Positions 55,306-64,000 of a stretch of 64,000 nt of DNA are shown here, piece by piece; within the stretch, counting starts at the first letter, position 1, and each line of letters opens with the position of its first letter. A program made the translations under genes and the position numbers. The notes beneath the pieces are model-generated. The model had not been told where the DNA came from. It saw nothing but the letters and a program-made list of their open reading frames with translations, and searched no databases. Origin of the DNA: Pseudothioclava nitratireducens. Its GTDB lineage: Bacteria; Pseudomonadota; Alphaproteobacteria; Rhodobacterales; Rhodobacteraceae. Location: positions 1 to 64,000 of the forward strand of contig NZ_JARGDK010000005.1 of NCBI RefSeq assembly GCF_029210495.1. Reading direction: 5' to 3'.

Positions 55306-56208
55306 TCAGGCAAATATCATCGACGACAACCGGCGCCGTCCCTTTTGCGCAATCGGATCGTTTGGCTTGAGCGCGTCGAAAATCGTGAAAAGCTGCGCTT
55401 TGGCGGCCCCATCATTCCACTCCCGGTCGCGCCGGAACAGATCGAGCAACTGCTCGACAGCCTCTTCGACATTACCTGCCGCATGAAGCGCCTGCGCATA
55501 GTCAAAGCGTGCCTGATGATCGTCCGGGTTGGCGTAAACTGCCGCCTCCAACTCGCCCAAGGGACCAGCGTCTGCCGCCTGCAGCGCAAGCTGAAGCTGT
55601 GCCTTGGCGGCCTCGACCGGACCGCTCGACGCAAGCGCCGGATCGGCCCCATCGACAAGGGCCTGTGCCTCATCCACCTTGCCAAGCGCAAGCTTCGCGC
55701 GGATCAAACCGCCCAGCGCCTCTGCACTTTTCGGGTCTTCCTCAAAGATCGCGGCAAAGGTCTCGGCCGCATCTTCGGCCGCGCCTTCGCCCAGCATCTC
55801 TTCAGCGGCCGCAATCGCATCCGCCAGACCGCCATCACCCGCCATCGCCGAAAGCTTCTCGACGAACTTCTGCAGTTCCGACGCGGGCAGCGCGCCCTGG
55901 AACCCGTCCACCGGCTGCCCCTGCCAGAAAGCGTAAACGGTGGGGATCGACTGGATGCGAAGCTGCGACGAGATCCCCTGGTTCTCGTCAACATTGACCT
56001 TGGCCATCACGACCTTGCCCTTGGCAGCGGTCACCGCCGCTTCCAGCGCCGGGCCAAGCTGGCGGCACGGGCCGCACCACGGCGCCCAGAAGTCAACGAT
56101 CACCGGCACGGTCATCGACTTCTCGACAACCTCGGCCATGAAATTCGCTTCGGAAACGTCCTTGATCAGATCGGTGGCTGCGGGAGCGGGTTGATCGGTT
56201 CCAAACAT
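55306..56208 (-). CDS. cnoX: CnoX (YbbN)-type thioredoxin-TPR chaperedoxin
   Basis: 300 residues: a thioredoxin domain (residues 15-120) with active site WAPWCGPC, followed by a TPR-like helical domain (about 130-300). E. coli CnoX has SQHC and lacks reductase activity. This protein keeps the full CGPC motif, so it may both hold unfolded proteins and exchange disulfides. It lies 73 bp after xthA and 26 bp before the LON-domain gene. Confidence 0.92.
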   Translation of the reverse strand: MFGTDQPAPAATDLIKDVSEANFMAEVVEKSMTVPVIVDFWAPWCGPCRQLGPALEAAVTAAKGKVVMAKVNVDENQGISSQLRIQSIPTVYAFWQGQPVDGFQGALPASELQKFVEKLSAMAGDGGLADAIAAAEEMLGEGAAEDAAETFAAIFEEDPKSAEALGGLIRAKLALGKVDEAQALVDGADPALASSGPVEAAKAQLQLALQAADAGPLGELEAAVYANPDDHQARFDYAQALHAAGNVEEAVEQLLDLFRRDREWNDGAAKAQLFTIFDALKPNDPIAQKGRRRLSSMIFA

Positions 56209-56281
56209 GTTGCGGTCCTTTCGGATATCGGTTGCCCCCTATATGCGTGCCAAGCCCGGCCGCGCCAAGGGGGCAGCGCGC

Positions 56282-57070
56282 TCAGAGATCAAAAGTCGCG
56301 AAAACGGGCGCGTGGTCAGAGGGCTGCTCCCACCCGCGCGCCGCACGCAGCACACGCGAGCCATGCGCCGCATTCGAGATGTCGGGCGTGGCCCAGATAT
56401 GATCGAGCCGACGGCCCTTGTCCGCCGCATCCCAATCGCGGGCACGGTAACTCCACCAGCTATAAAGCTGCCCCTCGGGAATATCCTGCCGGGTAATGTC
56501 CACCCATGCGCCGGCATCCTGCGTCTGCGCCAGATGCTCCACCTCGATCGGCGTGTGCGACACGATCTTGAGCAACTGCTTGTGCGACCAGACATCATCC
56601 TCGCGCGGCGCAATATTCAGATCGCCCACAAGGATCGCCTTTTCGGGCCGGTTCGCATGAAACGCGTCGCGCATATCGGTCAGGTAATCAAGCTTCTGCC
56701 CGAATTTCTCGTTCACCTCGCGGTCGGGAATATCGCCCCCCGCTGGCACGTAGAAATTGTGAATTGTCACCCCGTTCTCAAGACGCCCCGCGATGTGACG
56801 TGCATGCCCCAGCCCCGCGTGATCCTCGGCGCCGGCCTCAACCATCGGCAGCTTTGAGAAGATGGCGACGCCGTTGTAGCCCTTCTGCCCCCGCGCAACC
56901 ATCCAGTTGTAGCCCAGCGCCTGAAACAGCTCGACCGGGATCTTGTCGACCGGGCTCTTGCACTCTTGCAGGCAAAGCACATCCGGCGCCTCTTCGCGCA
57001 TCAGCTTCTCGACCAGACCCGCGCGCAGACGAACCGAGTTGATATTCCATGTGGCCAGCGTGAAGCTCAT
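56282..57070 (-). CDS. xthA: Exodeoxyribonuclease III
   Basis: 262 residues of the AP endonuclease/exonuclease family: ATWNINSVRLR, LCLQECKSPVDKIP (metal-binding Glu), VGDLNIAPREDD and the end motif RLDHIWATP with SDHAPVF. It repairs abasic sites and trims 3' blocked ends after oxidative damage. The start at 57070 follows AGGAGAGCATC; the longer frame upstream reads through a repeat element. It heads the xthA-cnoX-LON-trm112 operon. Confidence 0.96.
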   Translation of the reverse strand: MSFTLATWNINSVRLRAGLVEKLMREEAPDVLCLQECKSPVDKIPVELFQALGYNWMVARGQKGYNGVAIFSKLPMVEAGAEDHAGLGHARHIAGRLENGVTIHNFYVPAGGDIPDREVNEKFGQKLDYLTDMRDAFHANRPEKAILVGDLNIAPREDDVWSHKQLLKIVSHTPIEVEHLAQTQDAGAWVDITRQDIPEGQLYSWWSYRARDWDAADKGRRLDHIWATPDISNAAHGSRVLRAARGWEQPSDHAPVFATFDL

Positions 57071-57146
57071 GATGCTCTCCTGATGAAAGTGGCGGCGATA
57101 CTGGCCGCTCCCCCGAACAGAGGCAACCCGATTACCCTCCAATCGC

Positions 57147-57213
57147 GCGAAATATCCTCGGGGGTGAATTCGCGGAACGCGAAGAGGGGGCGGACAGCCC
57201 CCTCCCACGGTCT
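57147..57213 (-). repeat. Dispersed intergenic hairpin element, copy 7
   Basis: CGAAATATCCTCGGGGGTGAATTCGCGGAACGCGAA, then AGGGGGCGGACAGCCCCCT. Reverse orientation. It lies between the aldehyde dehydrogenase stop and the xthA promoter, so it may end the dehydrogenase transcript. Confidence 0.65.
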
Positions 57214-57229
57214 CCGTCAGGCGGCTCGC

Positions 57230-58666
57230 TTACTCAGCCCAGCCCGAAATGGATTTCACCTCGCAGAATTCCTCGATCCCCCAATGGCCGCCCTCACGCG
57301 CACGGCCAGACGCGCCCACGCCCCCGAAGGGCGCGCCTGCGCCCCGGCTCTCACCATTCATCTCGACCATCCCCGAACGCAGCGCCCGCGCCAGCCGGTT
57401 GCGCCGCGCGCCGTCGCCCGACTGGACATAGTTGGTCAACCCATAGGGCGTTCCATTGGCGATCTCGACAGCCTCCGCCTCTGTATCGAAAGGCATTATC
57501 GAGAGCACTGGCCCGAAAATTTCCTCGCGCATCACGGTCATCTCGGGGGTGCAATCGGCAAAGATCGTCGGGCGCACATAATAGCCCCGGTTCATCCCCT
57601 CGGGCCGGCCCGGACCACCGGCCAGCAGCCGCGCGCCTTCGGCGATCCCTGCCTCGATGAGGCTTTGGATCTTGTCATATTGGCTTTGATTGATGACCGG
57701 GCCGATATGTCGACCCGGCTCGCGCGGGTTCCCGACCGGGGTCTTCTCCGCCGTCTCGCGGGCGATTTGCAGCGCGGTTTCGTAATAGCTGCGCTCGACC
57801 AGCATCCGGGTCGGCGCATTGCAGGACTGGCCCGAATTCTGGAAGCAATGCCGCACACCCCGCGCAACCGCCTTCGCGTCGGCATCCGCGAAGATCAGGT
57901 TTGCACCCTTACCACCAAGCTCAAGGCATACCCTCTTCAACGTCTCGGCGGCCGCCTTGGAAATCGCGCGCCCGGCTCGGGTAGAGCCGGTGAACGAGAT
58001 CATCTCGACATCGGGATGGGTCGAAAGCTGCGAGCCCACGCCCGCGCCATCGCCGTTCACAAGATTGAAGACGCCGGGCGGGACGCCCGCATCATGCACC
58101 ATCTCGGCAAAGAGCATCGACGATAGCGGCGCCTCTTCCGAGGGCTTGAGCACCATCGCGCACCCAGCGATCAGCGCCGGGATGACCTTGAGCGTGACCT
58201 GATTCATCGGCCAGTTCCATGGCGTGATAAGCCCCACGACTCCGATGGGCTCCAGCGCAATCATCGCGCCCGGCGTGCCGTCGCCCAAGGGGCGCACCCA
58301 CTCAATCTCGCGCGCGGCCTTGATGAAATTGCCAATATGCCACGTGCCCGCTTCGACCTGCGATTGCCGCGCCAGATCAATCGGCGCACCCATCTCAAGG
58401 CTGATCGCTTGAGCCAATTCCTCGGCGCGTACCTGATAAATCTCGAAGAGCTTCTCTACAATGGCCAAGCGCTCCGCAGGCGGGGTCGCGGCCCAGCCCG
58501 GCTGCGCGCACCGGGCTGCGGCAACCGCCGCGTCCGTATCCGCCGCATCCCCAAGCGAGATAATCGCGCAAGGCTCCTCGGTGGCGGGGTCGATCACGGC
58601 ATGATCCCGCGGGGTGGCGGGCGCGACCCATGCCCCGTCAATATAGAACGCGCGCTTCTCGATCAT
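57230..58666 (-). CDS. NAD(P)-dependent aldehyde dehydrogenase
   Basis: 478 residues. The catalytic Cys is in NSGQSCNAPTR and the general-base Glu in LELGGKGAN; the cofactor segment is PIGVVGLITPWNWPMNQ, with FTGSTRAGRAI. It oxidises an aldehyde to the acid. AGGAGG five bases upstream fixes the start at 58666. It is transcribed alone and divergent from the peroxiredoxin gene. The substrate cannot be predicted. Confidence 0.93.
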   Translation of the reverse strand: MIEKRAFYIDGAWVAPATPRDHAVIDPATEEPCAIISLGDAADTDAAVAAARCAQPGWAATPPAERLAIVEKLFEIYQVRAEELAQAISLEMGAPIDLARQSQVEAGTWHIGNFIKAAREIEWVRPLGDGTPGAMIALEPIGVVGLITPWNWPMNQVTLKVIPALIAGCAMVLKPSEEAPLSSMLFAEMVHDAGVPPGVFNLVNGDGAGVGSQLSTHPDVEMISFTGSTRAGRAISKAAAETLKRVCLELGGKGANLIFADADAKAVARGVRHCFQNSGQSCNAPTRMLVERSYYETALQIARETAEKTPVGNPREPGRHIGPVINQSQYDKIQSLIEAGIAEGARLLAGGPGRPEGMNRGYYVRPTIFADCTPEMTVMREEIFGPVLSIMPFDTEAEAVEIANGTPYGLTNYVQSGDGARRNRLARALRSGMVEMNGESRGAGAPFGGVGASGRAREGGHWGIEEFCEVKSISGWAE

Positions 58667-58811
58667 GTCATCCTCCTGCATCGGTTGCGGCAGAGCGTGG
58701 CACTCCGTCGCGCCAGAGACAAGCCACGATCCCGAAATCCGGCCGCCGGGTCTGTTGACCGCTCGTCCAAGCCTTTATATGCAGCCAGTGACGTCAAACA
58801 GGAGGGACCCA

Positions 58812-59465
58812 ATGGGCCTGCGCATCAACGATATCGTGCCGAACTTTACCGCCAACACCGATCAGGGTGAGATCACTTTCCACGACTGGATCGGCGATAG
58901 CTGGGCGATCCTGTTCTCGCACCCGAAAGATTTTACCCCGGTCTGCACGACCGAATTCGGCGCCGTGGCGCAGCTGGCTGACGAATGGGCCAAGCGCAAC
59001 ACCAAGGTGATCGGCCTTTCGGTCGATGGCGTCGAAGAGCACAAAGAATGGAAATCGGACATCGAGGGCTTCGCCAAAGCCAAGGCCGTGTTCCCGATCA
59101 TCGCGGATGAGGACCTGTCGGTCTCCAAGGCCTTCGACATGCTGCCCGCAGAAGCCTACCTGCCCGATGGCCGCACCGCTGCCGACAGCGCCTCGGTGCG
59201 TTCGGTCTTCATCATCTCGCCCGACAAGAAGGTGCAGTTGATCATGACCTATCCGATGTCGGTCGGCCGCAACTTCGCCGAAGTGCTGCGCGCGCTCGAT
59301 GGCCTGCAAAAGACCTTTGGCGTGCCGCTGGCGACGCCGGCGAACTGGACCACCGGTCAGGACGTGATCGCGGCACTGTCGCTCGATGACGCCGCTGCCG
59401 AAGCCAAGTTCGGCGCCATCGACAAGAAGCTGCCCTATCTGCGCTTTGTCAAAGACCCGGCCTGA
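58812..59465 (+). CDS. 1-Cys peroxiredoxin (Prx6/AhpE-like)
   Basis: 217 residues. The peroxidatic Cys is in HPKDFTPVCTTEFG, with Thr and Pro of the active-site triad. No resolving Cys is visible downstream. The C-terminal extension (VPLATPANWTTGQDVIAALS) is typical of the Prx6 group. It reduces hydrogen peroxide and organic peroxides in the cytoplasm. The start at 58812 follows GGAGGGACCCA. A strong terminator follows the gene. Confidence 0.94.
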   Translation: MGLRINDIVPNFTANTDQGEITFHDWIGDSWAILFSHPKDFTPVCTTEFGAVAQLADEWAKRNTKVIGLSVDGVEEHKEWKSDIEGFAKAKAVFPIIADEDLSVSKAFDMLPAEAYLPDGRTAADSASVRSVFIISPDKKVQLIMTYPMSVGRNFAEVLRALDGLQKTFGVPLATPANWTTGQDVIAALSLDDAAAEAKFGAIDKKLPYLRFVKDPA

Positions 59466-59487
59466 GTCTGGTCTTTCCCAAAACAAG

Positions 59488-59516
59488 AACGCCGCCCGTC
59501 ACGGGGCGGCGTTTTT
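59488..59516 (+). terminator. Terminator after the peroxiredoxin gene
   Basis: AACGCCGCCC/GGGCGGCGTT stem followed by TTTCG, about 23 bp past the stop. Confidence 0.85.
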
Positions 59517-59534
59517 CGTTACGCACATGGACGC

Positions 59535-59876
59535 CTACTGTGCCGGGTAGTAGATATGGCCTTTCTTGGCCCCCTTCTCGCCATCGAAGCGGATACCGCC
59601 CTGATCGCGCACCAGCACAATGCAATCCTCGCCGATCGGCGCACCGTCCAGCGTCAGGCTGCGGCAATAGTAGCCGTCCCGGATTTCCCACGCGCCGCCA
59701 AGCGCCTGCCCGTTGAAATTTCCGCTCACCGTACCATCGGCATGGATCGTCGCGTTGATCCGCTCATTGCCCATCGGGCGGTCGAGGATCTCTTGCAAGA
59801 GCTGCTCGGTCGTCTCCGCCTGAACCGGCAGGGTCAGCGCGAAGAACAGGGCGGTGAGGGCAAGGGGACGGATCAT
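59535..59876 (-). CDS. Small exported hypothetical protein
   Basis: 113 residues with a Sec signal peptide (MIRPLALTALFFALTLPVQA), so periplasmic. The mature 93 residues have many Gly, Asp and short strands (IHADGTVSGNF, GAWEIRDGYYCRSLTLDG) and two Cys that could pair (YYCRS and GEDCIV). It resembles small beta-barrel-like domains, but I recognise no named family. The ATG at 59876 has GGAGAG upstream. It is close to pnp but separated from it by a terminator. Confidence 0.75.
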   Translation of the reverse strand: MIRPLALTALFFALTLPVQAETTEQLLQEILDRPMGNERINATIHADGTVSGNFNGQALGGAWEIRDGYYCRSLTLDGAPIGEDCIVLVRDQGGIRFDGEKGAKKGHIYYPAQ

Positions 59877-59912
59877 CGGTCTCTCCATAAGATGCAGACC
59901 GAGCCTAAAGAA

Positions 59913-59940
59913 AAAGCCCCGACGTTTCCACCGGGGCTTT
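59913..59940 (-). terminator. Terminator after pnp
   Basis: AAAGCCCCG/CGGGGCTTT stem with a ten-base loop. On the minus strand it is followed by TTTCTTTAGG. It lies about 20 bp past the pnp stop. Confidence 0.85.
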
Positions 59941-59958
59941 CTGTCGCGTCAGCGCGGA

Positions 59959-62094
<2,136 letters not shown>

Positions 62095-62110
62095 CTAGCG
62101 TATCCTGTCT

Positions 62111-62142
62111 GGGAGCACCCACGGGCGTATCCCGTGTCTCCC
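62111..62142 (-). promoter_or_regulatory. Hairpin in the pnp leader
   Basis: GGGAG-CAC-CCACGGG pairs with CCCGTGTCTCCC around the loop CGTAT, with a small internal bulge. It lies 17 to 48 nt upstream of the pnp start on the transcript. In E. coli a leader stem cut by RNase III lets PNPase repress itself; this could be the equivalent. Confidence 0.5.
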
Positions 62143-62318
62143 GATTTGCATGGCGGCCCCATTGCCGCCGACCCCCTATCCTTTGCATGTGCCCGAGGGT
62201 CCGGGGCGTCACGTCACAGATGTGGGGGCCATACAGGAAAACAAGGGGTTTGGGAAGGACGGAGTTGATCCACCCGCCCATGCCCGAAACCGGGGGACGC
62301 CCGATATCCCGAGCGCGA

Positions 62319-63047
62319 TCAGCCTGCGCTTTCACCGCGCTTCATGCCCGGACGCGGCGGCAACCCGTAAGCCTTGCGCGCTGTGACCAACCGCAGGTCC
62401 TCCGGGTCCATGCCAAGGCTCAGCATTGTCTCCCGGTCATAGCGACTCTTGGCGACTGCCGGATCGTGCGAGGTCCCGAACAGCCGGTCGATCCAGCCCA
62501 TCCCCAGCGAGACATGGAAGGTGGCGTGATGGTCCTGAAAATGATGGGCGAGATGCGTGCGTGTGATGTGCTGCCCGATCCGGCCCTTGGGCACGTTCAG
62601 ATGTGCGAGCGTATGGCAGTATTCGTAGAAGGCAAACGCGCTCCCTGAACCAAGGAACAGCGCCACAAAGGACCATAGGAACGCGGCCTGAAGGCCAAGG
62701 AAAGGCCAGAGGATCGCGCTATGAAGCGCCACAGAGATCAGCGCGAAGCGAAGCGCATACCAATGGTCGTCTCCGGTGAACAGCTCTGGATCGGTCGGGA
62801 ATTCGTGATGGCCGATATGGCTCCGATACAAGTCGTTGAACACGCCTTGGTCGGTCGGCGGCGCGCGATGGAACAGGAAACGGTGCATGACATATTCGAC
62901 GAAGAACTGCATCACCACGCCATAGGCGATTGCGAGCAGGAACCAAGGTGTCCAGAACCCGATCATCAGACCCAGCGCCAAGAGCCAGAATGGTGCCAGC
63001 CGATGCAGGCTGCCCATATGGATAAGTACACGCAACGTCGCGATCAT
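62319..63047 (-). CDS. Fatty-acid hydroxylase superfamily (sterol-desaturase-like) membrane protein
   Basis: 242 residues with about four membrane helices. The histidine boxes of the di-iron family are present: HRFLFH, HIGHHEFP, CHTLAH and HLAHHFQDHH. It would hydroxylate or desaturate a lipid, carotenoid or similar hydrophobic substrate with O2 in the inner membrane. GGGAGGACCGCC precedes the start. It sits between rpsO and pnp on the same strand, an unexpected place. Substrate unknown. Confidence 0.87.
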   Translation of the reverse strand: MIATLRVLIHMGSLHRLAPFWLLALGLMIGFWTPWFLLAIAYGVVMQFFVEYVMHRFLFHRAPPTDQGVFNDLYRSHIGHHEFPTDPELFTGDDHWYALRFALISVALHSAILWPFLGLQAAFLWSFVALFLGSGSAFAFYEYCHTLAHLNVPKGRIGQHITRTHLAHHFQDHHATFHVSLGMGWIDRLFGTSHDPAVAKSRYDRETMLSLGMDPEDLRLVTARKAYGLPPRPGMKRGESAG

Positions 63048-63142
63048 GGCGGTCCTCCCTACCTCCGGATGCAGGCATGATCGTGCGGCCCCGCCCCCCG
63101 TTCGGGCAAGCGAAACCTCGCGTCAGCGTGGGATCGCAACGC

Positions 63143-63170
63143 AAAAGGGGCCGCGTAAGCGACCCCTTCC
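63143..63170 (-). terminator. Probable terminator after rpsO
   Basis: AAGGGGCCGC/GCGACCCCTT with loop GTAA and one mismatch. On the minus strand it is followed by TTTGCGTTGC. It lies about 20 bp past the rpsO stop and would separate rpsO from the hydroxylase gene. Confidence 0.6.
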
Positions 63171-63189
63171 GAGAAACTGTCTGGCAGTC

Positions 63190-63459
63190 TTAGCGGCGAA
63201 TGCCGAGGCGCTCGATGAGCGACTGGTAACGGCCTTCGTCCTTGCCCTTCAGGTAGTCGAGCAGCTTACGGCGCTGCGCGACGAGCATGAGCAGACCACG
63301 ACGCGAGTGGTTGTCTTTCTTGTGCTCTTTGAAGTGCTCGGTCAGGTTCGTGATACGCTTGGTCAGGATCGCGACTTGCACTTCGGGCGAACCGGTGTCG
63401 CCTTCTTTGGTGCCGTATTCCTTGATGAGCGCGTTCTTGTCTTCGACGGTAATCGACAT
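63190..63459 (-). CDS. rpsO: Ribosomal protein S15
   Basis: 89 residues, the standard length: [21 protein letters not shown], then [21 protein letters not shown] and [20 protein letters not shown]. It binds 16S rRNA early in small-subunit assembly. AGGAGATCCCG precedes the start. truB, its usual upstream neighbour in many bacteria, is not adjacent here; an RTX gene is. Confidence 0.98.
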   Translation of the reverse strand: MSITVEDKNALIKEYGTKEGDTGSPEVQVAILTKRITNLTEHFKEHKKDNHSRRGLLMLVAQRRKLLDYLKGKDEGRYQSLIERLGIRR

Positions 63460-63590
63460 CGGGATCTCCTGTTTTGAGGGTTGGGGCGCAAGCCGGGATG
63501 TCGTCCAGCAAGGTCCATGAGCCGCTGTCGCCAGCGGATGCGCGCGTATAGACGCGAATCGGTGAAAAGAAAAGCGTTTTTGCCCGCCTG

Positions 63591-64000
63591 TCAGAGCTGC
63601 GCAAACTCGGACGGGGTTACCAGAAGGATATCGGCAAGGCTCAGATCGGGGGCGTCGAGCACCTCGGCGAGACGGATGCCGTTAAGCGCGATCCAGGTCG
63701 CGCCCTCGGTCGTGTCGGAGGGTTCGAGCGACAGGTCCGGGGCTTCGGTGCTGTCGGGATCATAGACCACGGCGATCTGGTCCTCTCTCGCATCGAAATC
63801 GGCAATCGTCGCGGGTGCTGCCGGATCGATCCATTCGCCCAAGGCAAACAGATCGCCATCCTCGCCACCGCTGGACCAATCGCCGGAACCCGTCATCAGC
63901 GTGTCCGCCCCCTCGCCACCATTGAGGAAATCGCCTTCACTGGCCGCAGTGGACCCCGATTCCCCTTCTCCGGCAAGCCCATCGAGCCAATCATCGCCCG
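63591..64000 (-). CDS. RTX-type calcium-binding secreted protein, C-terminal part (runs off right edge)
   Basis: The last 135 or so residues of a longer minus-strand gene whose start is beyond the window. The visible part opens with glycine/aspartate-rich nonapeptide-type repeats ([12 protein letters not shown], then [10 protein letters not shown] and GGEDGDLF) and continues into a C-terminal domain with [16 protein letters not shown] and [14 protein letters not shown]. This is a typical end of type I secretion substrates, where repeats bind Ca2+ after export. The exporter may be the PrtD/HlyD pair at 11.8-14.8 kb, but this link is inference. Confidence 0.82.
   Translation of the reverse strand, partial: GDDWLDGLAGEGESGSTAASEGDFLNGGEGADTLMTGSGDWSSGGEDGDLFALGEWIDPAAPATIADFDAREDQIAVVYDPDSTEAPDLSLEPSDTTEGATWIALNGIRLAEVLDAPDLSLADILLVTPSEFAQL

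Overview
The window looks like chromosome of a Rhodobacterales alphaproteobacterium (Rhodobacter/Paracoccus/Thioclava-like). The DNA is GC-rich and densely coding, and many same-strand genes overlap by 1-4 bp. Supporting gene sets are glnK-amtB, msrPQ, def/def-like/fmt, ftsK-lolA, and xthA-cnoX-LON-trm112. A near-perfect RpoH-type promoter precedes clpB. The genus cannot be fixed from sequence alone. No rRNA, CRISPR array, prophage or insertion sequence was seen. The only RNA gene found is tRNA-Val(GAC).

Layout. 0-16 kb: oxidative repair (msrQ, msrP), a DUF302 protein, a K+ channel-like protein, smpB, sseA-tyrB, the PII/ammonium transporter pair glnK-amtB, a class A penicillin-binding protein, mlaC-mlaA, a type I secretion ABC/HlyD pair and an MltB-type lytic transglycosylase. 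16-29 kb: an L,D-transpeptidase, a MalY/PatB-type lyase, peptide deformylase plus a second copy that has lost catalytic residues, fmt, a cluster of small membrane proteins with SPFH/NfeD genes, pyrF, clpB, dinB with an N-terminal zinc-finger-like extension, an N-formylglutamate amidohydrolase, tRNA-Val and rpmJ. 29-43 kb: phaC, then a minus-strand operon in which a complete branched-chain-type ABC transporter (livG, livH, livM, substrate-binding protein, livF) lies between two acyl/aryl-CoA ligases. It is divergent from a hybrid histidine kinase/OmpR-type regulator pair. 43-57 kb: a single-domain WGR protein, rluA family, fRMsr, a STAS/anti-sigma-kinase pair, hspQ, a lipoprotein lytic enzyme, lolA, ftsK, a DapC-like aminotransferase, an amidase, a UbiH-family hydroxylase, trm112-like, a LON-domain protein, cnoX and xthA. 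57-64 kb: aldehyde dehydrogenase, 1-Cys peroxiredoxin, pnp, a fatty-acid hydroxylase, rpsO and the C-terminal end of an RTX protein that runs off the right edge.

Most of the window is housekeeping sequence: cell envelope, translation, protein quality control and redox repair. The parts most worth follow-up are: (i) the ligase/transporter/ligase operon with its divergent two-component system and a tandem 10-bp direct repeat between them; (ii) the apparently catalytically dead deformylase between def and fmt; (iii) a dispersed family of intergenic hairpin elements at six loci; (iv) the unusual surroundings of rpsO and pnp; (v) a solitary phaC behind a strong palindrome; and (vi) an orphan STAS/anti-sigma-kinase module.
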